DNA from: Nissolia schottii
Lineage: Eukaryota > Streptophyta > Magnoliopsida > Fabales > Fabaceae
Reading direction: 5' to 3'
Length of the DNA: 64,000 nucleotides
NCBI GenBank assembly: GCA_003254905.1
Contig: QANU01108907.1
Coordinates: 273,631-337,630 of the forward strand
Under the pieces are notes generated by a model, which had not been told where the DNA came from, did no database searches, and worked only from the letters and a program-made list of their open reading frames with translations. Below are positions 11,210 through 22,748 of the stretch, one piece after another. Numbering within the stretch: position 1 is the stretch's first letter; each line of letters starts with the position of its first letter. A program made the translations under genes and the position numbers.

Positions 11210-11690
11210 ACTGATATGTAGTCTCACTACGTGAAGTCAGTTATATTGATCAAACAACTTCATAGTGTTTTCTTTGTCTTGAACCATGTTTGCATTTAAG
11301 TCATTAACTTTAAAATCTATTCTAATAATTTCTTCTATAATTTCTTTTAGGTCTTTCTACTTTTAACTAATAAGTTATCTATTGTCTGATCAACTCTTTT
11401 TATTGTATCTTCTACAGATATTCTTCTCACATGTTCAAACTGCCAATTCTGTCATATTTTTTTCACAATAAGTGCTACCCTAACTTTTTCTCTAATGTAT
11501 TCATTTCTAATCTTATCTTGTTTAGTGTGTTCATTCATCCAGCACAACATTCTCATTTCTACAACATGAAGTTTATTTTCATGCTAATTTTGTATCGTTC
11601 AACACTCAGTTCCATTTTAGTAAAATTTATGATATTAAATAATTTTTTTAAAAATCAATTTTATTATTTGTAATAAGTGGGTCATTACTA
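11210..11690 (-). pseudogene. Decayed LINE reverse-transcriptase C-terminal region
   Basis: On the minus strand the translation gives EMRMLCWMNEHTKQDKIRNE, then an IREKV segment, and further on HVRRI and KRVDQ. This matches the region after the RT core of plant L1-type LINE ORF2, which typically reads MLRWMCGHTRKDKIRNE. Stops and frameshifts break it, so it is not functional. A homologous remnant lies in the opposite orientation near 57490-57890. The plus ORF at 11431-11673 is its antisense shadow. Confidence 0.7.
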
Positions 11691-11912
11691 AAGCCTAATG
11701 TGCAAAAGTTTAACTCGTAATCATTAATTGTTAACTCATACATCCTAAACTCTAACTCGTTTGTTACGAGTTTGAAATAAAATTTTGAATATATATTTGA
11801 ATGAAATATTAGATAAAATTTTGAATATGAAATAATTTTTTATAATTATATAAATTTATTATTCTTAATAATTGGATAATTACTTAAGATTAAAATGCAA
11901 AACCTTAGATAA

Positions 11913-12064
11913 AGATTCTCTAAAGTAAGACTACTCGAATAAACTGATGGATCTTACCATTAGATCAATAAAGTGAAAAGTGAGACTCATTCATATTTTA
12001 TTGATCTAATGATGAAATCCATCACTTTACTTATTAAGCTGAGGAATCTCACTTTAGAATATCT
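11913..12064. mobile_element. Short hairpin MITE
   Basis: Near-complete palindrome. The left arm holds GATGGATCTTACCATTAGAT and the right arm the complement of GATGGATTTCATCATTAGAT. The outer arms AGATTCTCTAAAGTAAGA and TCTCACTTTAGAATATCT also pair with a few mismatches. The loop is about 22 nt. No TSD was firmly identified. Confidence 0.65.
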
Positions 12065-13464
12065 AAATCTCGAAACCTTAACCTGTGATCGTTAACAGAA
12101 AATTCGTACACAATAAACTCTAACTCATTATTCTACGAGTTATTGGGTGAAACTTTTTTTTGTTACATTTTACATTCTTTTTTGGTACATATGAAATTTT
12201 TTATTTGATGAAAATAATTTTATTATTATAATATTTTAATATTCAAAAACTAAAATTATTATTTTGAATTATTGAATGATATAATTTGATGAATATTTTT
12301 TTTCAATTAAGAGAACCATGTCCTTTTGTTTTTAAATTTCTTTATGTAATTATATTATAATGTGAGATGATGTGTATAATATTTTCATAAATGAAGGGAA
12401 AACATGTGAGTGTATTTGAAAATAAATATTTTTCATTTGAATTAAAATTTAACATAAAAAATGAAGGGGTGACACATAGAAATGGGACACAACAATTTTA
12501 GTAAAAGTATTGATAACAAAAATGTGACATTTTTTTTTATATTACAAAATGTCCCTTCATGTTGGAGCTAGCCTTTGTACTTAAGGCATAAGTACTATCA
12601 TGTCATAAATTATATTTCTTTCGTCCATTTTTATGTCATTTTTTTTACTTTCAAATACATGTTTAAATGTAATTTATATTTAAATACATTGAACTAATAA
12701 TATATTTAAAAGTAAAAATTTACAAATAAAAATGAACAAAAGGAGTTTCTTTCAAAAACTTAACATATGGAGAGACTTATCAATGTATCAATGATAAAGT
12801 ACTTGAACGGTCAAGTTGGTGATCAAAATTGGGGACTGCCTTAGGAACACTACGCGTTATTAGGTGGTCATGGCCATCCATTAATGCACTCCAACTGCTA
12901 TTGGTATTTTTTTTAATGAATATATAAGTTAATGGTTAGATCGTCCAATATCTAATGCTAAAATATTATTTTAAAAGTATTCAAAACACATTTTATTAAC
13001 GCCTAATAATTTTTCCTCTCTCCGGAAGACCAAAGTGCTCGGACCCTTATGGGTTGGCAAAAGAGTGTTTTTTTTCCAGTTGGGCCTCATTGATTGAATT
13101 TGTGGGCCTTGCAAACCTCTATTCAGTACTACTTTGTCGTCCAGAGTTAGTGGTTACTGTAGGAATTCGTAGCAGAGGATCCAAAATTTGTTCCAGGGGG
13201 GAAGATGAGGGCATAGTCTTCTCAAAATATGTGCAAAAGTATAATGCAGTAGGTTCAACATGAGAGACTAACATGAAACTCTAAGTGGCTCACATGCTAC
13301 ATCAAATTCACAAGAAGTCGGTAATCCCATGATAAATCCAAATTAAGGTTTATTATGATTTGTTATGACATTATATGCATAATGATTACGATGTGTGGAT
13401 TAAAGATGTAAAATCAAGACAAATAAAGTAATTTACAGTAGGAATTACACATTACCTATAGACA
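12065..13464. other. Intergenic, AT-rich
   Basis: Nothing firmly recognised. A less AT-rich patch at 13020-13265 contains a 69-codon plus ORF without a known domain. It could be a decayed exon but cannot be assigned. Confidence 0.5.
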
Positions 13465-13473
13465 TTTCCTTAA

Positions 13474-14675
13474 CAATTATGCTACATGTACACTCATAAT
13501 CATACACCATACATATTAGAATACACTGACCCCTAACATAACCGTTTCATCCACTCTTTCTCCCACTCTTATCAACACGCGCGTGAACCCACGTTCCTTA
13601 TCTTCATTCTCTTTCTCGAAAATTTGTACTGTTCATTGCTCTCCGCTCTCTTCACCCTCTTCGTTCTATTCGACCTCGTCGTTCTCTTCGACCTCATCGT
13701 TCTCTTCGACCTCGTCGTTCTCTGCGATGTCATGCGCAAGATCTAAGATTTGTTAGAGAGATGAGTGATTGAATATGTTGCTGCTTGTTATCATCTTTTA
13801 ACTAAAAAAAGAAAGAAGTTAAAAAAAAATTAAAGCATAATTGACAGGAGGAAGGAAAAGAACAAGATATACATGACTTATGCTGTAACCTGTGGATAAT
13901 GTTTGCACATACGTGTATTTAATGTTTGCACTTATACCTATTTAAAGTTTGCACAATTTTACAATACATCAAATTCTGCATTTTTATGCATTTGTGACAA
14001 ACACATAATGTTTATATCACGTCATCTAATGTTTATTATGGCAATATGTAAAAAATTGTGTCACAATATTTATAATATTTATGCATTAATTGTTGAAAGG
14101 TTGAAAATGTTGCCAAAATGCACACCCTCTTCCTCAACAAAGACAAAACCTGTGACTTGTGGATAATGTTTGCACATACGCCTATTTAATGTTTGTACAT
14201 ATGGCCATTTAAAGTTTGCACATTCAATTTTCGGTCATATGTATGTTAGTAATGAATGAGCATTAGAACGTATAAAACTTCAGTACATTAGAATTTCACA
14301 GAGACGTCAAAGAACAAAACTCTCCATGGAAATCAAAGAAAAAAATCATGAAAACGATGATGATGATAAACATAATAGAAAATTGAATGACGATGATGAG
14401 ATGATAATCAAAGAAAGGATGATGATAATGATAATCAAGATAATAGGAGGATGAGAGGATGAGAGAATGACAGAAGATGCTGATGACGACGATGACGATG
14501 AGAGGTTGAAGACGATGGGTGAAAACGGTGACGAGAACGAGTTCGAGATTGGGGTACGCGCGTTGTGTATAATTATACGCTATACGTATAATTATCATTA
14601 ATTGGGCATAAAAACGTACAAAAGAGTGGTGTGTGTACGAGTGTATGACTTATGGGTGTACATGGAGCATTTTTG
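13474..14675. mobile_element. Mutator-like non-autonomous element, 1.2 kb, with 9-bp TSD
   Basis: Terminal inverted repeats of about 35 bp. The left end reads CAATTATGCTACATGTACAC and the right end, reverse-complemented, CAAAAATGCTCCATGTACAC; similarity continues through CATACAC. A perfect 9-bp duplication TTTCCTTAA flanks it (13465-13473 and 14676-14684), the size expected for the Mutator superfamily. Subterminal parts repeat AATGTTTGCAC-like motifs. Inner arms (near ACACGCGCGTGAACCC and CGCGCGTTGTG) are partly inverted too. There is no transposase ORF; the minus ORF at 14296-14598 is low-complexity. Relatives lie at 40612, 42837 and 61859. Confidence 0.82.
13669..13722. repeat. 18-bp minisatellite inside the Mutator-like element
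   Basis: Three tandem units of TTCGACCTCGTCGTTCTC, with one substitution in the middle copy. Confidence 0.9.
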
Positions 14676-14684
14676 TTTCCTTAA

Positions 14685-15013
14685 TTATGTCTAAACTAAA
14701 GTCATGCTAACTATCATTAGGGATGATGATGACGGCGTGAATTAACCTCCATTAGCAACTGTATGTTTAATGTTTGACCTTCCTTTTTAATCCTTTCTTC
14801 ACACAATCATAACCTCTAACTGTAGCATCGTTACTGAATAACAACAAGCTTTTAATATCTTTGTTCTATCACATTTCTTTGTGCACCACCAACAGTCTCA
14901 AATAAGAAGAAATTGTATTATTTAGACTCATTTTGTTTGAAATACCATTTTAACTCACACTACATCTTATTAAAATTGTATTCAATAATAAACATAAAAT
15001 GATTCCACACAAT

Positions 15014-15051
<38 letters not shown>

Positions 15052-15272
15052 TAGTCGAAATAATATTAGTAAGTCCAAAGATCAAAAGCACATGGACTTT
15101 GAATGGAAACAATGTGTGGTCTGAGACGTTTGGTCATTCCACAAATAGGTTTATGTTATCTAAATTCACATTCACATAATTTTCATATTATTATTATTGA
15201 TATTATTATTTTTCCCTCACACTTTCCCTTCAATATCCTATCATCATCACTACCCTTTGTCTTCCCTGATCC
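14685..15272. other. Upstream flank of the TraB-family gene
   Basis: Intergenic. A TA microsatellite lies at about 15018-15049, and ATT-rich sequence runs up to the start codon. A TATA box cannot be picked with confidence. Confidence 0.5.
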
Positions 15273-18200
15273 ATGGACTCCATCATCACCAAGTCAACCT
15301 TCCCGATTTCCACTTCCAACCCATTTTCCCTCTCAGCAAAACCTCTCAGGCCCTTGAGGGTTTCCATCAAATCCCCACCTCCTGATTTCGATTACAGGGC
15401 TGAGATTTCAGAGGAGTCCAGAGCGGCCATTGCTGAATCTCACCCTGAGCTGCTTGACTTGGCTGAGAATGGGAGCTTGGTTCTGGTGCAGAAGAAGAGG
15501 TTCGGGCCTGTCCCTTCTTGGAGGACCGAGTTCGTGGAACCTGAGGCTATTTGGTTGGTGGGGACCACCCATGTTTCTGAAGACTCAGCTTTGGAGGTAG
15601 AGCGTGTGGTGCAGGCTCTCAGGCCAGATAACGTTGTTGTAGAACTCTGCAGAAGCAGGCAAGCACTGATTTTATTTCTTTTGGTATATGTAACACATGT
15701 AAAAACATTGTAAATGATTCACTGAAGTTAGGACATAGAGGGCATAAAATTTGTGTGACACGCTATTGGGGCCTTGGGAGACATAAATTTTTTAGTGTCT
15801 CTATTCCTGTGTTTTTGTCCCTTGTTTTGTCTCTCGTACCAAATGCAACCTTAATTTCTGATTTTATTTTCTTATTTCAACCCGTTACTGTATTTTCAAG
15901 ATTATGCGAAGGTGAGAGTGATAATAAGAAAGTCTTACTTTGAAACAGAAACCAAACGGACCCCAAGATTTTCATGGCTTCTCTATAAGCATGGTTTGTG
16001 ATATGACATAATGACGTCATTTGATCCATGATAGTAGATGGATTAGGATCCTCTCATGTTGGCCAGGCCGGTTGTAAATGTTTAATAATTCAGAATAGAC
16101 ATGTGTAGAATTGTAATGAGGCATGTGCTGATGTTGGGAAGGGAGTTAGTTAGGGAGTTTGTTAGGCTACAAATTGGAGGGATTTCTGGTTGAGTAGTCA
16201 TTTGTCAAAGTGAGACTGCAGAGGACTCTAGAATTTGCCTCTGAAATAATTGTAGTCTCTTGAGTTCTTGAGCACATTGGTTAGAGGAACTCTTGTGAAA
16301 TAGTACAGATCCTATTCAGTTTCTATTCCTTGTTACCTTTTGGTACCAGTTCCATCAATCTATGTAGCCGATAGAGAAAGGCTTAGTAGTTTTTGTAAAC
16401 TACTCCAACACATCAATCAATAAACAAATAAAGGCTACAAAGCATGGTTTTCAAATAGTTAATTGAATTGAGAATTGGCTTGTGATTTGTGAATTGTAAG
16501 ACTCGCTACTCAAATTTTTAAACAGCGCTTAAACCTCGCGTTTTACTGATCAAAACATGATATACTCATTTTAAGGCACGGTTATACTATTTAATCATCA
16601 TGGTTGCCGGTATCGAGTAAACTTGCATACATATTGTCCATACATGAAGTCATGGTGATGTTGTCGTTGACCTTCCAATGATTTGGTATTTGTCATACTG
16701 AACTTGAAATTGAGAGAGATACATGAAAGCAACAAGAGATGCAGTACTATACGTTAGATGGTAAGAACAGTGAGTAGGAATAAACAATTAGCCTACAGTG
16801 AATTAATGATAGTGAACCAAGTGTGTCTAAACCTGAAGAGGAAGATGTAGATGTAGGAAGTGCTTCTGACTAAGGAATGTTCAGCTGTTGGTGTTTTATT
16901 GACTTGTTTAGTTGTTTTCATTTAACTTTACTTTTTTCCTTAACCATGGCTACAATCTCAACAAATTTTCAAAGCCATTTATCTTGTGGTTGCTCTGTAG
17001 GTCTTCCTTTTAAGAAGTTTCATTTCATTATTTGCAAAATGAGCAACAGCACTACATTGAGGAGGGGTGTTGGATGTGAAAGCAATATAGCAATATTTTT
17101 CTAGTGATTAATTAGAATGTGCAAATCGGCAGAGAAAATAACCCAACTCATGTTTTTCCTTCCCTCTTTCCTTTCTTCCTTTTGTGTATTGCTCGTAATT
17201 TTATCATAAGAAGCTACATACATGTTAAAACTGTTTATTTTCAATCCACATCTTAACCTCAGTTGATGCAGATTTCGTTTCCAGAGCTGGGATCATGTAT
17301 GCTTCCGCCAATGATGAGCTTGGCAAGCAGTTACGATCTAATATGTTTTCTTTGAGTGGCACTGGGTTTTTCGGAGCTGTTGGCCGTAGCATAAACTTGG
17401 GTAAGAACAATTTTGTTTGACATGTTTTTCTAACATAACATCTATCAAAGATTTTTATTGAATGTTTATGTAAATGTCAGGTGGCCAAACTGCTTTAGCA
17501 TTACGGTTACTTCTGGCTGCTTTTTCATCAAAGATCTCTTCAGATATTAATCGCCCTTTTGGTGATGAGGTAGGTAGTTTCAAAGTATTCTATCAAATAT
17601 CTGTAAACCTTGGAAGTAAGACTCCTTTTGACAGAGCAAGATCTGTTATGCAGTTCCGCGCAGCTCGAAAAGCATCTGAGGAAGTTGGTGCACAAATAGT
17701 TTTGGGAGATCGGCCAATTGAAATAACAGTATGTACATCACACACAGCATCATTTAACATAGTTGAATATAGCACTTTAACGGCATTGAATTAAGTTAGC
17801 TCAACAAATGTTTGTGTGTGTAAAAACTAAGTAGTTCTATATGATATAGGATGATGGATCTTATGTAGTTGCCTTTGATGTATTAAATGGTAGAGGATCA
17901 TTTTCTCCTTGTCTATATAATCTGTGTTGCAGCTTCAGAGAGCATGGAGAGCTTTGAAATGGACTGAGAAACTAAGTTTAGTGATCGGCGTTATTCGTGG
18001 GATAGCATCTTCATCTGACATTTCTACAAATAAGCTTGAGGTTCCTTATCTAACCAAGATTTTACAGTTTTGATCTATGTATATTTTTTCCTTGCTAACT
18101 GTTGTGTTTTGAAATGTTTGATTGTTAAGGAAACAAAAATGGAGGGACATTGAAATTGTCCTTTCAAGATGCTCATATAATTGATGCCAAAGTTGGCCAT

Positions 18201-18890
18201 AGTGGTTATTTGAAAAACTGAAGAGGAAAATCTTGTGAGTTGCAGGAAGCAAGTTCTGATGATGGTACATTTCAGCTTTATGAGCAACTAAGTTTTTCAT
18301 ATCCATCACTATTGCCGCCTCTCATACACGAACGAGATACCGTAAGCTTTTCTTTTTTCTTTGGTTCATACAAAGAGGGCAAATACAGATACCCTGAAAC
18401 CCCAGCTTCATAATTCTCAAGTTCATAAAAAGAATGTAGTGAAAAAGGAAAAGTTAAGAATCCTGCACAAACAGATATTCTCCATTCAAATTGCTATGGA
18501 ATCATTTTTCATAACTGTCCCTCACTCAAAGATTGTATTTCAGTAACTTTTTGCATTTGATGAGTCCTAAGAGAGTGAACAATATTGGTTTTTCTTTTAC
18601 CTTTTCTTTTTCTGCAGTATCTTGCATGGTCACTGAAGAGGAGCAAAGCTGTGAATAACTGTAAAAGTGTGGTGGGAGTCATTGGAAAAGGGCACATGAA
18701 TGGTGTAATATATGCACTCTTGTCTGATACGGGGAATTTGAGGTTTAGAGACCTTGTTGGTCAAAATTCATACGATGGGGGTTCCAATGGTTGGATTGAT
18801 GGCCTTGTCAAGGGTTTGGTGAGGGACACAGTCATAGGGATTCTCTTATGGGCCTTATATGAACTATTCATTAATGACAACACAACATAA
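15273..18890 (+). CDS. TraB-family protein, probably organelle-targeted
   Basis: Seven exons: 15273-15658, 17285-17400, 17481-17569, 17654-17728, 17933-18040, 18246-18341 and 18618-18890. They give 380 residues, close to the roughly 370 I recall for Arabidopsis At1g05270. Residues 1-35 are Ser/Thr/Pro-rich with few acidic residues, like a transit peptide. The TraB domain opens with WLVGTTHVSEDS (94-105) and NVVVELCRSR (120-129), and ends with VVGVIGKGHMNGV (308-320). Those GTxH and GxGHxxG motifs recall the pheromone-shutdown TraB/PrgY family. A hydrophobic segment near 361-375 could be a C-terminal membrane anchor. Biochemical activity in plants is poorly known. Intron 1 (1.6 kb) has a GC donor (CAG|GCAAGC) and an ordinary CAG acceptor; all others are GT-AG. 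The start ATG has a strong context (CCATGG). The final intron phases agree with an unbroken family alignment. Confidence 0.92.
16130..16365 (+). repeat. Possible Copia-type LTR remnant in intron 1 of the TraB gene
   Basis: TGTTGGGAAGGGAGTTAGTT with the following GTTAGG is typical of plant Copia LTR starts. The tract ends near CCTTTTGGTACCAGTTCC, which resembles a degenerate primer-binding junction. There is no second LTR or coding region nearby. Assigned by pattern only. Confidence 0.3.
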
Positions 18891-19606
18891 AGCAAAAACC
18901 TGTTCAGTTTTTTCAATTTTGGTCAGAGTTCTCTAAGATTCAAGTTCTTGGAAAAGATATGAAGTGTGCAATGTACATGCAAAATATGCAAACAGTAGTC
19001 CTTTGAAATACAATAATGAATTTAATTTTAGTCTTAAAAGTCATTTACACAATTTTGGAATGGTGGTATAATGATGAATTTTTATGGTGGATTTTGTGTG
19101 TCCCTGTGAGCACCATACACTTACTCTAAACAAATATAATTTAACCATGTATCAACCTAAACATTTTTAAATAATCATAAAAATGTTCATTGTCACCCTT
19201 TAATTTATGGCAATGAAATTTTCAGATTATTAAGTACATATTGAAAATCAGCAAACAAGAGGAACAATGGAACCAGACAGGAGAATAGAAATAAATTCAA
19301 ACATTACTAGAAACACAGTTGTTCCCCATTTTCTCCATCAATATAATGCATGCCCCAATTGCTCGAGTCAAACCTTGAACCACAACATTTATTCCCATCA
19401 ATCACCAACGTAAGAGGAAAAAAAGGCATAACTGTTCACAGACAAAAATAAGCAATCCAGCATGATTTTGGATTTTTATTTAAAGCTTTAAAATCATGGG
19501 TTAGACAGAATTTACAAGAAAAACTTTTGTCTAAGCTATGACTATTATATAGTACGTTAAGTTTTCTATTTAGAAATCCTAAATTATGATTTGAACATGT
19601 GAGAAT
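18891..19606. other. 3' flank of the TraB gene
   Basis: Contains the presumed 3' UTR with A-rich motifs near 19010. Nothing else recognised. Confidence 0.5.
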
Positions 19607-19624
19607 TTCTAAGCTCTCAACCTT

Positions 19625-19806
19625 TTTTAGGTTGCCTGCCCAGTATCTAAGGCTTAGCCTTGATTAATCTAGGTTGACCCCGGGTCGCGCACCAGGCTAT
19701 GGCGGGTGAGTCTCCCAGCGGAGATAACTGCGTACACAAGATCTCGAACTCGGGACCTTGCTTAAGCAATACCAAGCCGCTTACCACTTGGACCAACCCC
19801 CGTTAG
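19625..19806 (-). mobile_element. tRNA-derived SINE (family 1, copy a)
   Basis: On the minus strand it starts near GGGGGTTGGTCCAAGTGG (box A TGGTCCAAGTGG), has box B GAGTTCGAGATC, and ends GGCAGGCAACCTAAAAAA. An 18-bp exact duplication TTCTAAGCTCTCAACCTT flanks it (19607-19624 and 19807-19824). It is nearly 90% identical by eye to the copy at 63435-63617. Confidence 0.92.
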
Positions 19807-19824
19807 TTCTAAGCTCTCAACCTT

Positions 19825-20070
19825 GTGTCTATTAGTGCCATACTAATTAGCAAACCTTCCATTTTTAGAGTCCTAAAATTAATTCCAAATTAGTAGCAGT
19901 TGCAAAATCTACTCATAAGATTACCCAATAAATACTCCTTAGACATGAAAATCTCTTGCAAAATTTCTTCTATACTAAAAGTATAAAGATAGGGGGGAAA
20001 ATCTTTCGTATGAGTCAGAAGTATTTTACTTTGGATTTTGTTTTTCATCTTTGAGGATTAATTTGATATC
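19825..20070. other. Upstream flank of the LBD gene
   Basis: Short promoter-side interval between the SINE duplication and the LBD start codon. An in-frame TAA lies four codons before the ATG at 20071, which fixes that start. Confidence 0.6.
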
Positions 20071-20881
20071 ATGATTCCTCGGTGTGCAGCTTGTAAGAGT
20101 CAGAGGAGAAAATGCCCTCCAGATTGCATTTTCTCTCTTTATTTCCCTCCAGATGATCCTCAAAGATATGCTTGTGTTCACCGAATATATGGTGGCAGCA
20201 ATGTTAGGAACATGCTTCAGGTAACCAATTAATTATAACTATGAACTGAAAAAACCGTCAGTATTGTATGTTAGCTTGTAATATAAACTAGTCTAAAGGT
20301 TGACACGGTTGGTAAATAAGCATTTCATATCCTATAAGGATGTAATTCGATTCCCACTAACGATATGTGAACCACTTTATTGGTTGATTAGTAAATATCT
20401 TTATAAGCGTTCAAAGAAATTGAAAATATATCATAATTTTAATAAAATGACTAGTATCAAAACTACTTAAAACTTTTTTTTAGGCATGCAATATAAAAGA
20501 TATTGGAGTGCATGTAATTATTATGAATAAGTACTAATGCATTCTTTCCTCTTGATGAAAATGAAAACAATTTTAAATTTAAACATTTTGATTATTTTGG
20601 TCAAATTAATTTCAAAATCTTGGCAGCAAGTTCCACTAAAAGATCGAGCAGATGCAGCATGTTGTTTATATTTTGAGGCACGGTGTCGTATTCAAGACCA
20701 AGTTTATGGTTGTTTTGGAATTATCTCTCAACTTATTCAACAAATCCATCGTACAGAATGTGAGTTAGCAAAAATCCAAGCTCAGATTAGCATTTTCAAG
20801 CCCCAAATCGCACAAGTTGAAGATGGATCCATTGGGCAGATTCAATTTGGCCCTCCAAGCCAAACTCCCTGGTTCAATTGA
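20071..20881 (+). CDS. LOB-domain transcription factor (LBD23/LBD24-like)
   Basis: Two exons, 20071-20220 and 20627-20881, joined by a GT-AG intron after codon 50. This is the usual LBD intron position, just after the GAS block. The 134-residue product is likely nuclear. The C-block has Cys5, Cys8, Cys15 and Cys19 (CX2CX6CX3C, CAACKSQRRKCPPDC), the zinc-finger-like DNA-binding part. The GAS block covers YACVHRIYGGSNVRNMLQ (33-50), and DQVYGCFGII follows at about 74-83. Hydrophobic residues at 83, 90, 97 and 104 form a heptad series, a plausible coiled coil. The compact length and C-terminal half resemble Arabidopsis LBD23/LBD24 rather than AS2-like proteins. Oddities are GGSN in place of GASN and KSQRRK where KYLRRR is common. 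An intact frame and a clean intron suggest a working gene. It lies about 1.2 kb downstream of the TraB gene, without apparent functional link. Confidence 0.9.
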
Positions 20882-21880
20882 AGGCTTGAAGGTCGTTTCC
20901 CAACATTCTGAAGGATGTAAATGCAATAATTAATTAGTATCTCTTTTGGTCTTTAATTTTCTGCTTCATGGAATAATTCGTGTGCTTTTATTATGCCGCG
21001 ATCATTTAAAAAATAAGTAAAAAAACCTCAATTACCTCAGTTTTTATTTCCTCGAGCAAACTTCAAAGAATATTTGGAAAGACATATATTATTGTTCTTA
21101 TTATTGGACAAATATATTTTGATAATATGATAAAAAGTTTTTTTTTTTAGTAGGATGTTTATCGTCGATAAAGTGATTAAATTTTTTTTTATAATAATTA
21201 ACTTCACACAAAATAATTGACAATTGACCATGGAATTTTTTCTATTCCTATAATTTAGAATCAAATCTTCATCGCATGACTAGGTGATTTTGCACCTCCC
21301 ATGGTTTAGAAGATATAAAAGGATTTTCTTCCCATCACAAGGGTTGAGAATAAATATTCTCATGTTATGAGAATCAAAACTATTATAAAAAATATTTATA
21401 TATTAAAATGTGCATCAATTATCTTTCCTGAGTTATTGAAAATTATTTATATATAAACTTTCACATTTAAAAACTCCTTTTAGTAATTAAATTCTTGAAA
21501 CGTTAAACTCTAAATCTTAAATTGTATCTCATGTTACTATATAATAATTAGAAGTTACTTTGTGATATCTAGTCACGTAAATAATGATATTTTTTACAGA
21601 CTACATATACAACAATATAAAAGTTTTGTATATTATGTGTGCTCACTACATGAATCATACTATTCTAAAGTTTTGATATAGTTTGTGTTTTTATTCAAAT
21701 CATTAATAACTAAATATCTTGTAATATTTTTATTTATCATTTTTCTGTTGATTATATTAAAATTAATTTCCCAAAATTATCTAGATTAAATGTGACTAAT
21801 TCACAAAATTGAAAAAGTTGAGGGCTGTGCATGCAAAACCCCCCCAAAAATGAAGCACCTTGTATATATTGAAGGTGATA
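20882..21880. other. Intergenic between LBD and SR genes
   Basis: AT-rich, with no gene. The minus ORF at 21037-21264 is low-complexity. Confidence 0.6.
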
Positions 21881-22743
21881 CTTGCCTCCGATTCGCATCT
21901 TTGTCTTTGTCAACACATCACCCCGAAAATATCTCTCTCTGCCTTAGGGTTCCAACACACCCCCCTCTCTCTCTCTCTCATGCTCTCTCACTCCATCAAG
22001 GTAATAATCCCCCGATTCCTTCTATTCCCACCCTCAATTCTCCTCTCTCACCTCAGATTTTCATTCAAGATTGCTCCTTTTCGCTTCTGTCAAACTTTCA
22101 GGAAAAAAAAAACCGAGATCTGGAATCTGCAGCAGCTGGATTCGAGGTTCTGATCTGGGATTCTCGCTGACCAATCGATTTCGAAGCTCTTTCTGTTGTC
22201 TGTTGTAGATCTAACGGCCCTCTGCTTCGATCTGTTCTGCAAAGTAATCCTTTTTTTTTCAGGACCAATTTTTCCCCAAATTTTTATGGTCAACCCCCTT
22301 TTTTGTTTATTGTTTGTCACGGGTTTGAATGTCTTGCTGCATCTGTTAGATTATGTATATATTTTCTTGGACGTGGATTTGTTGGTTGTATCATAGGGGA
22401 GCTGTTACAAGGATGAGTAGTAATATAATCTTTTCTTGTTTTTGTTAGTAATTTGTTATTGTTTATATTGCTTGTGCAATGTCTTGTTGTAGCAGATTCT
22501 TTTTCGATTTTCTGTCTATAGGTGATGCACAATTTTCCTCACGAATGATATATGATAGTAGTATTGGTTTAATTTGGCCTGTTATTTGATAAACATGTGC
22601 AGAAGCTTAAAGGGTTTGTGTGTTCTTGAGATATGTCTCGAATGAATCTTCTTGATTTGGCAATTTTGTAGTTATGCTTATCCATGCTTACCAGTTGCGG
22701 GCATTAAGCGTTGGGTCATGAAAGTTTCTTGACTTGTGTTCAG
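21881..22743 (+). promoter_or_regulatory. Probable 5' leader and UTR intron of the SR gene
   Basis: A CT-rich tract (about 21930-21990, CTCTCTCTC runs) is followed by a candidate donor CAAG|GTAATAATC near 22000 and another CAAA|GTAATCC near 22242. A TGTGTTCAG acceptor ends at 22743, five bases before the start codon. Plant SR genes often have a leader intron at this position. The transcription start is not determinable. Confidence 0.45.
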
Positions 22744-22748
22744 GGAAA

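Noticed and set aside
13054..13263. A 69-codon plus ORF as a gene
   Set aside because: Its composition is reasonable, but it has no domain, no neighbouring exon and no homologue known to me.
14296..14598. A 100-codon minus ORF rich in Ile, Phe and Tyr
   Set aside because: It is the complement of a GATGATGAT-type low-complexity tract inside a Mutator-like element.
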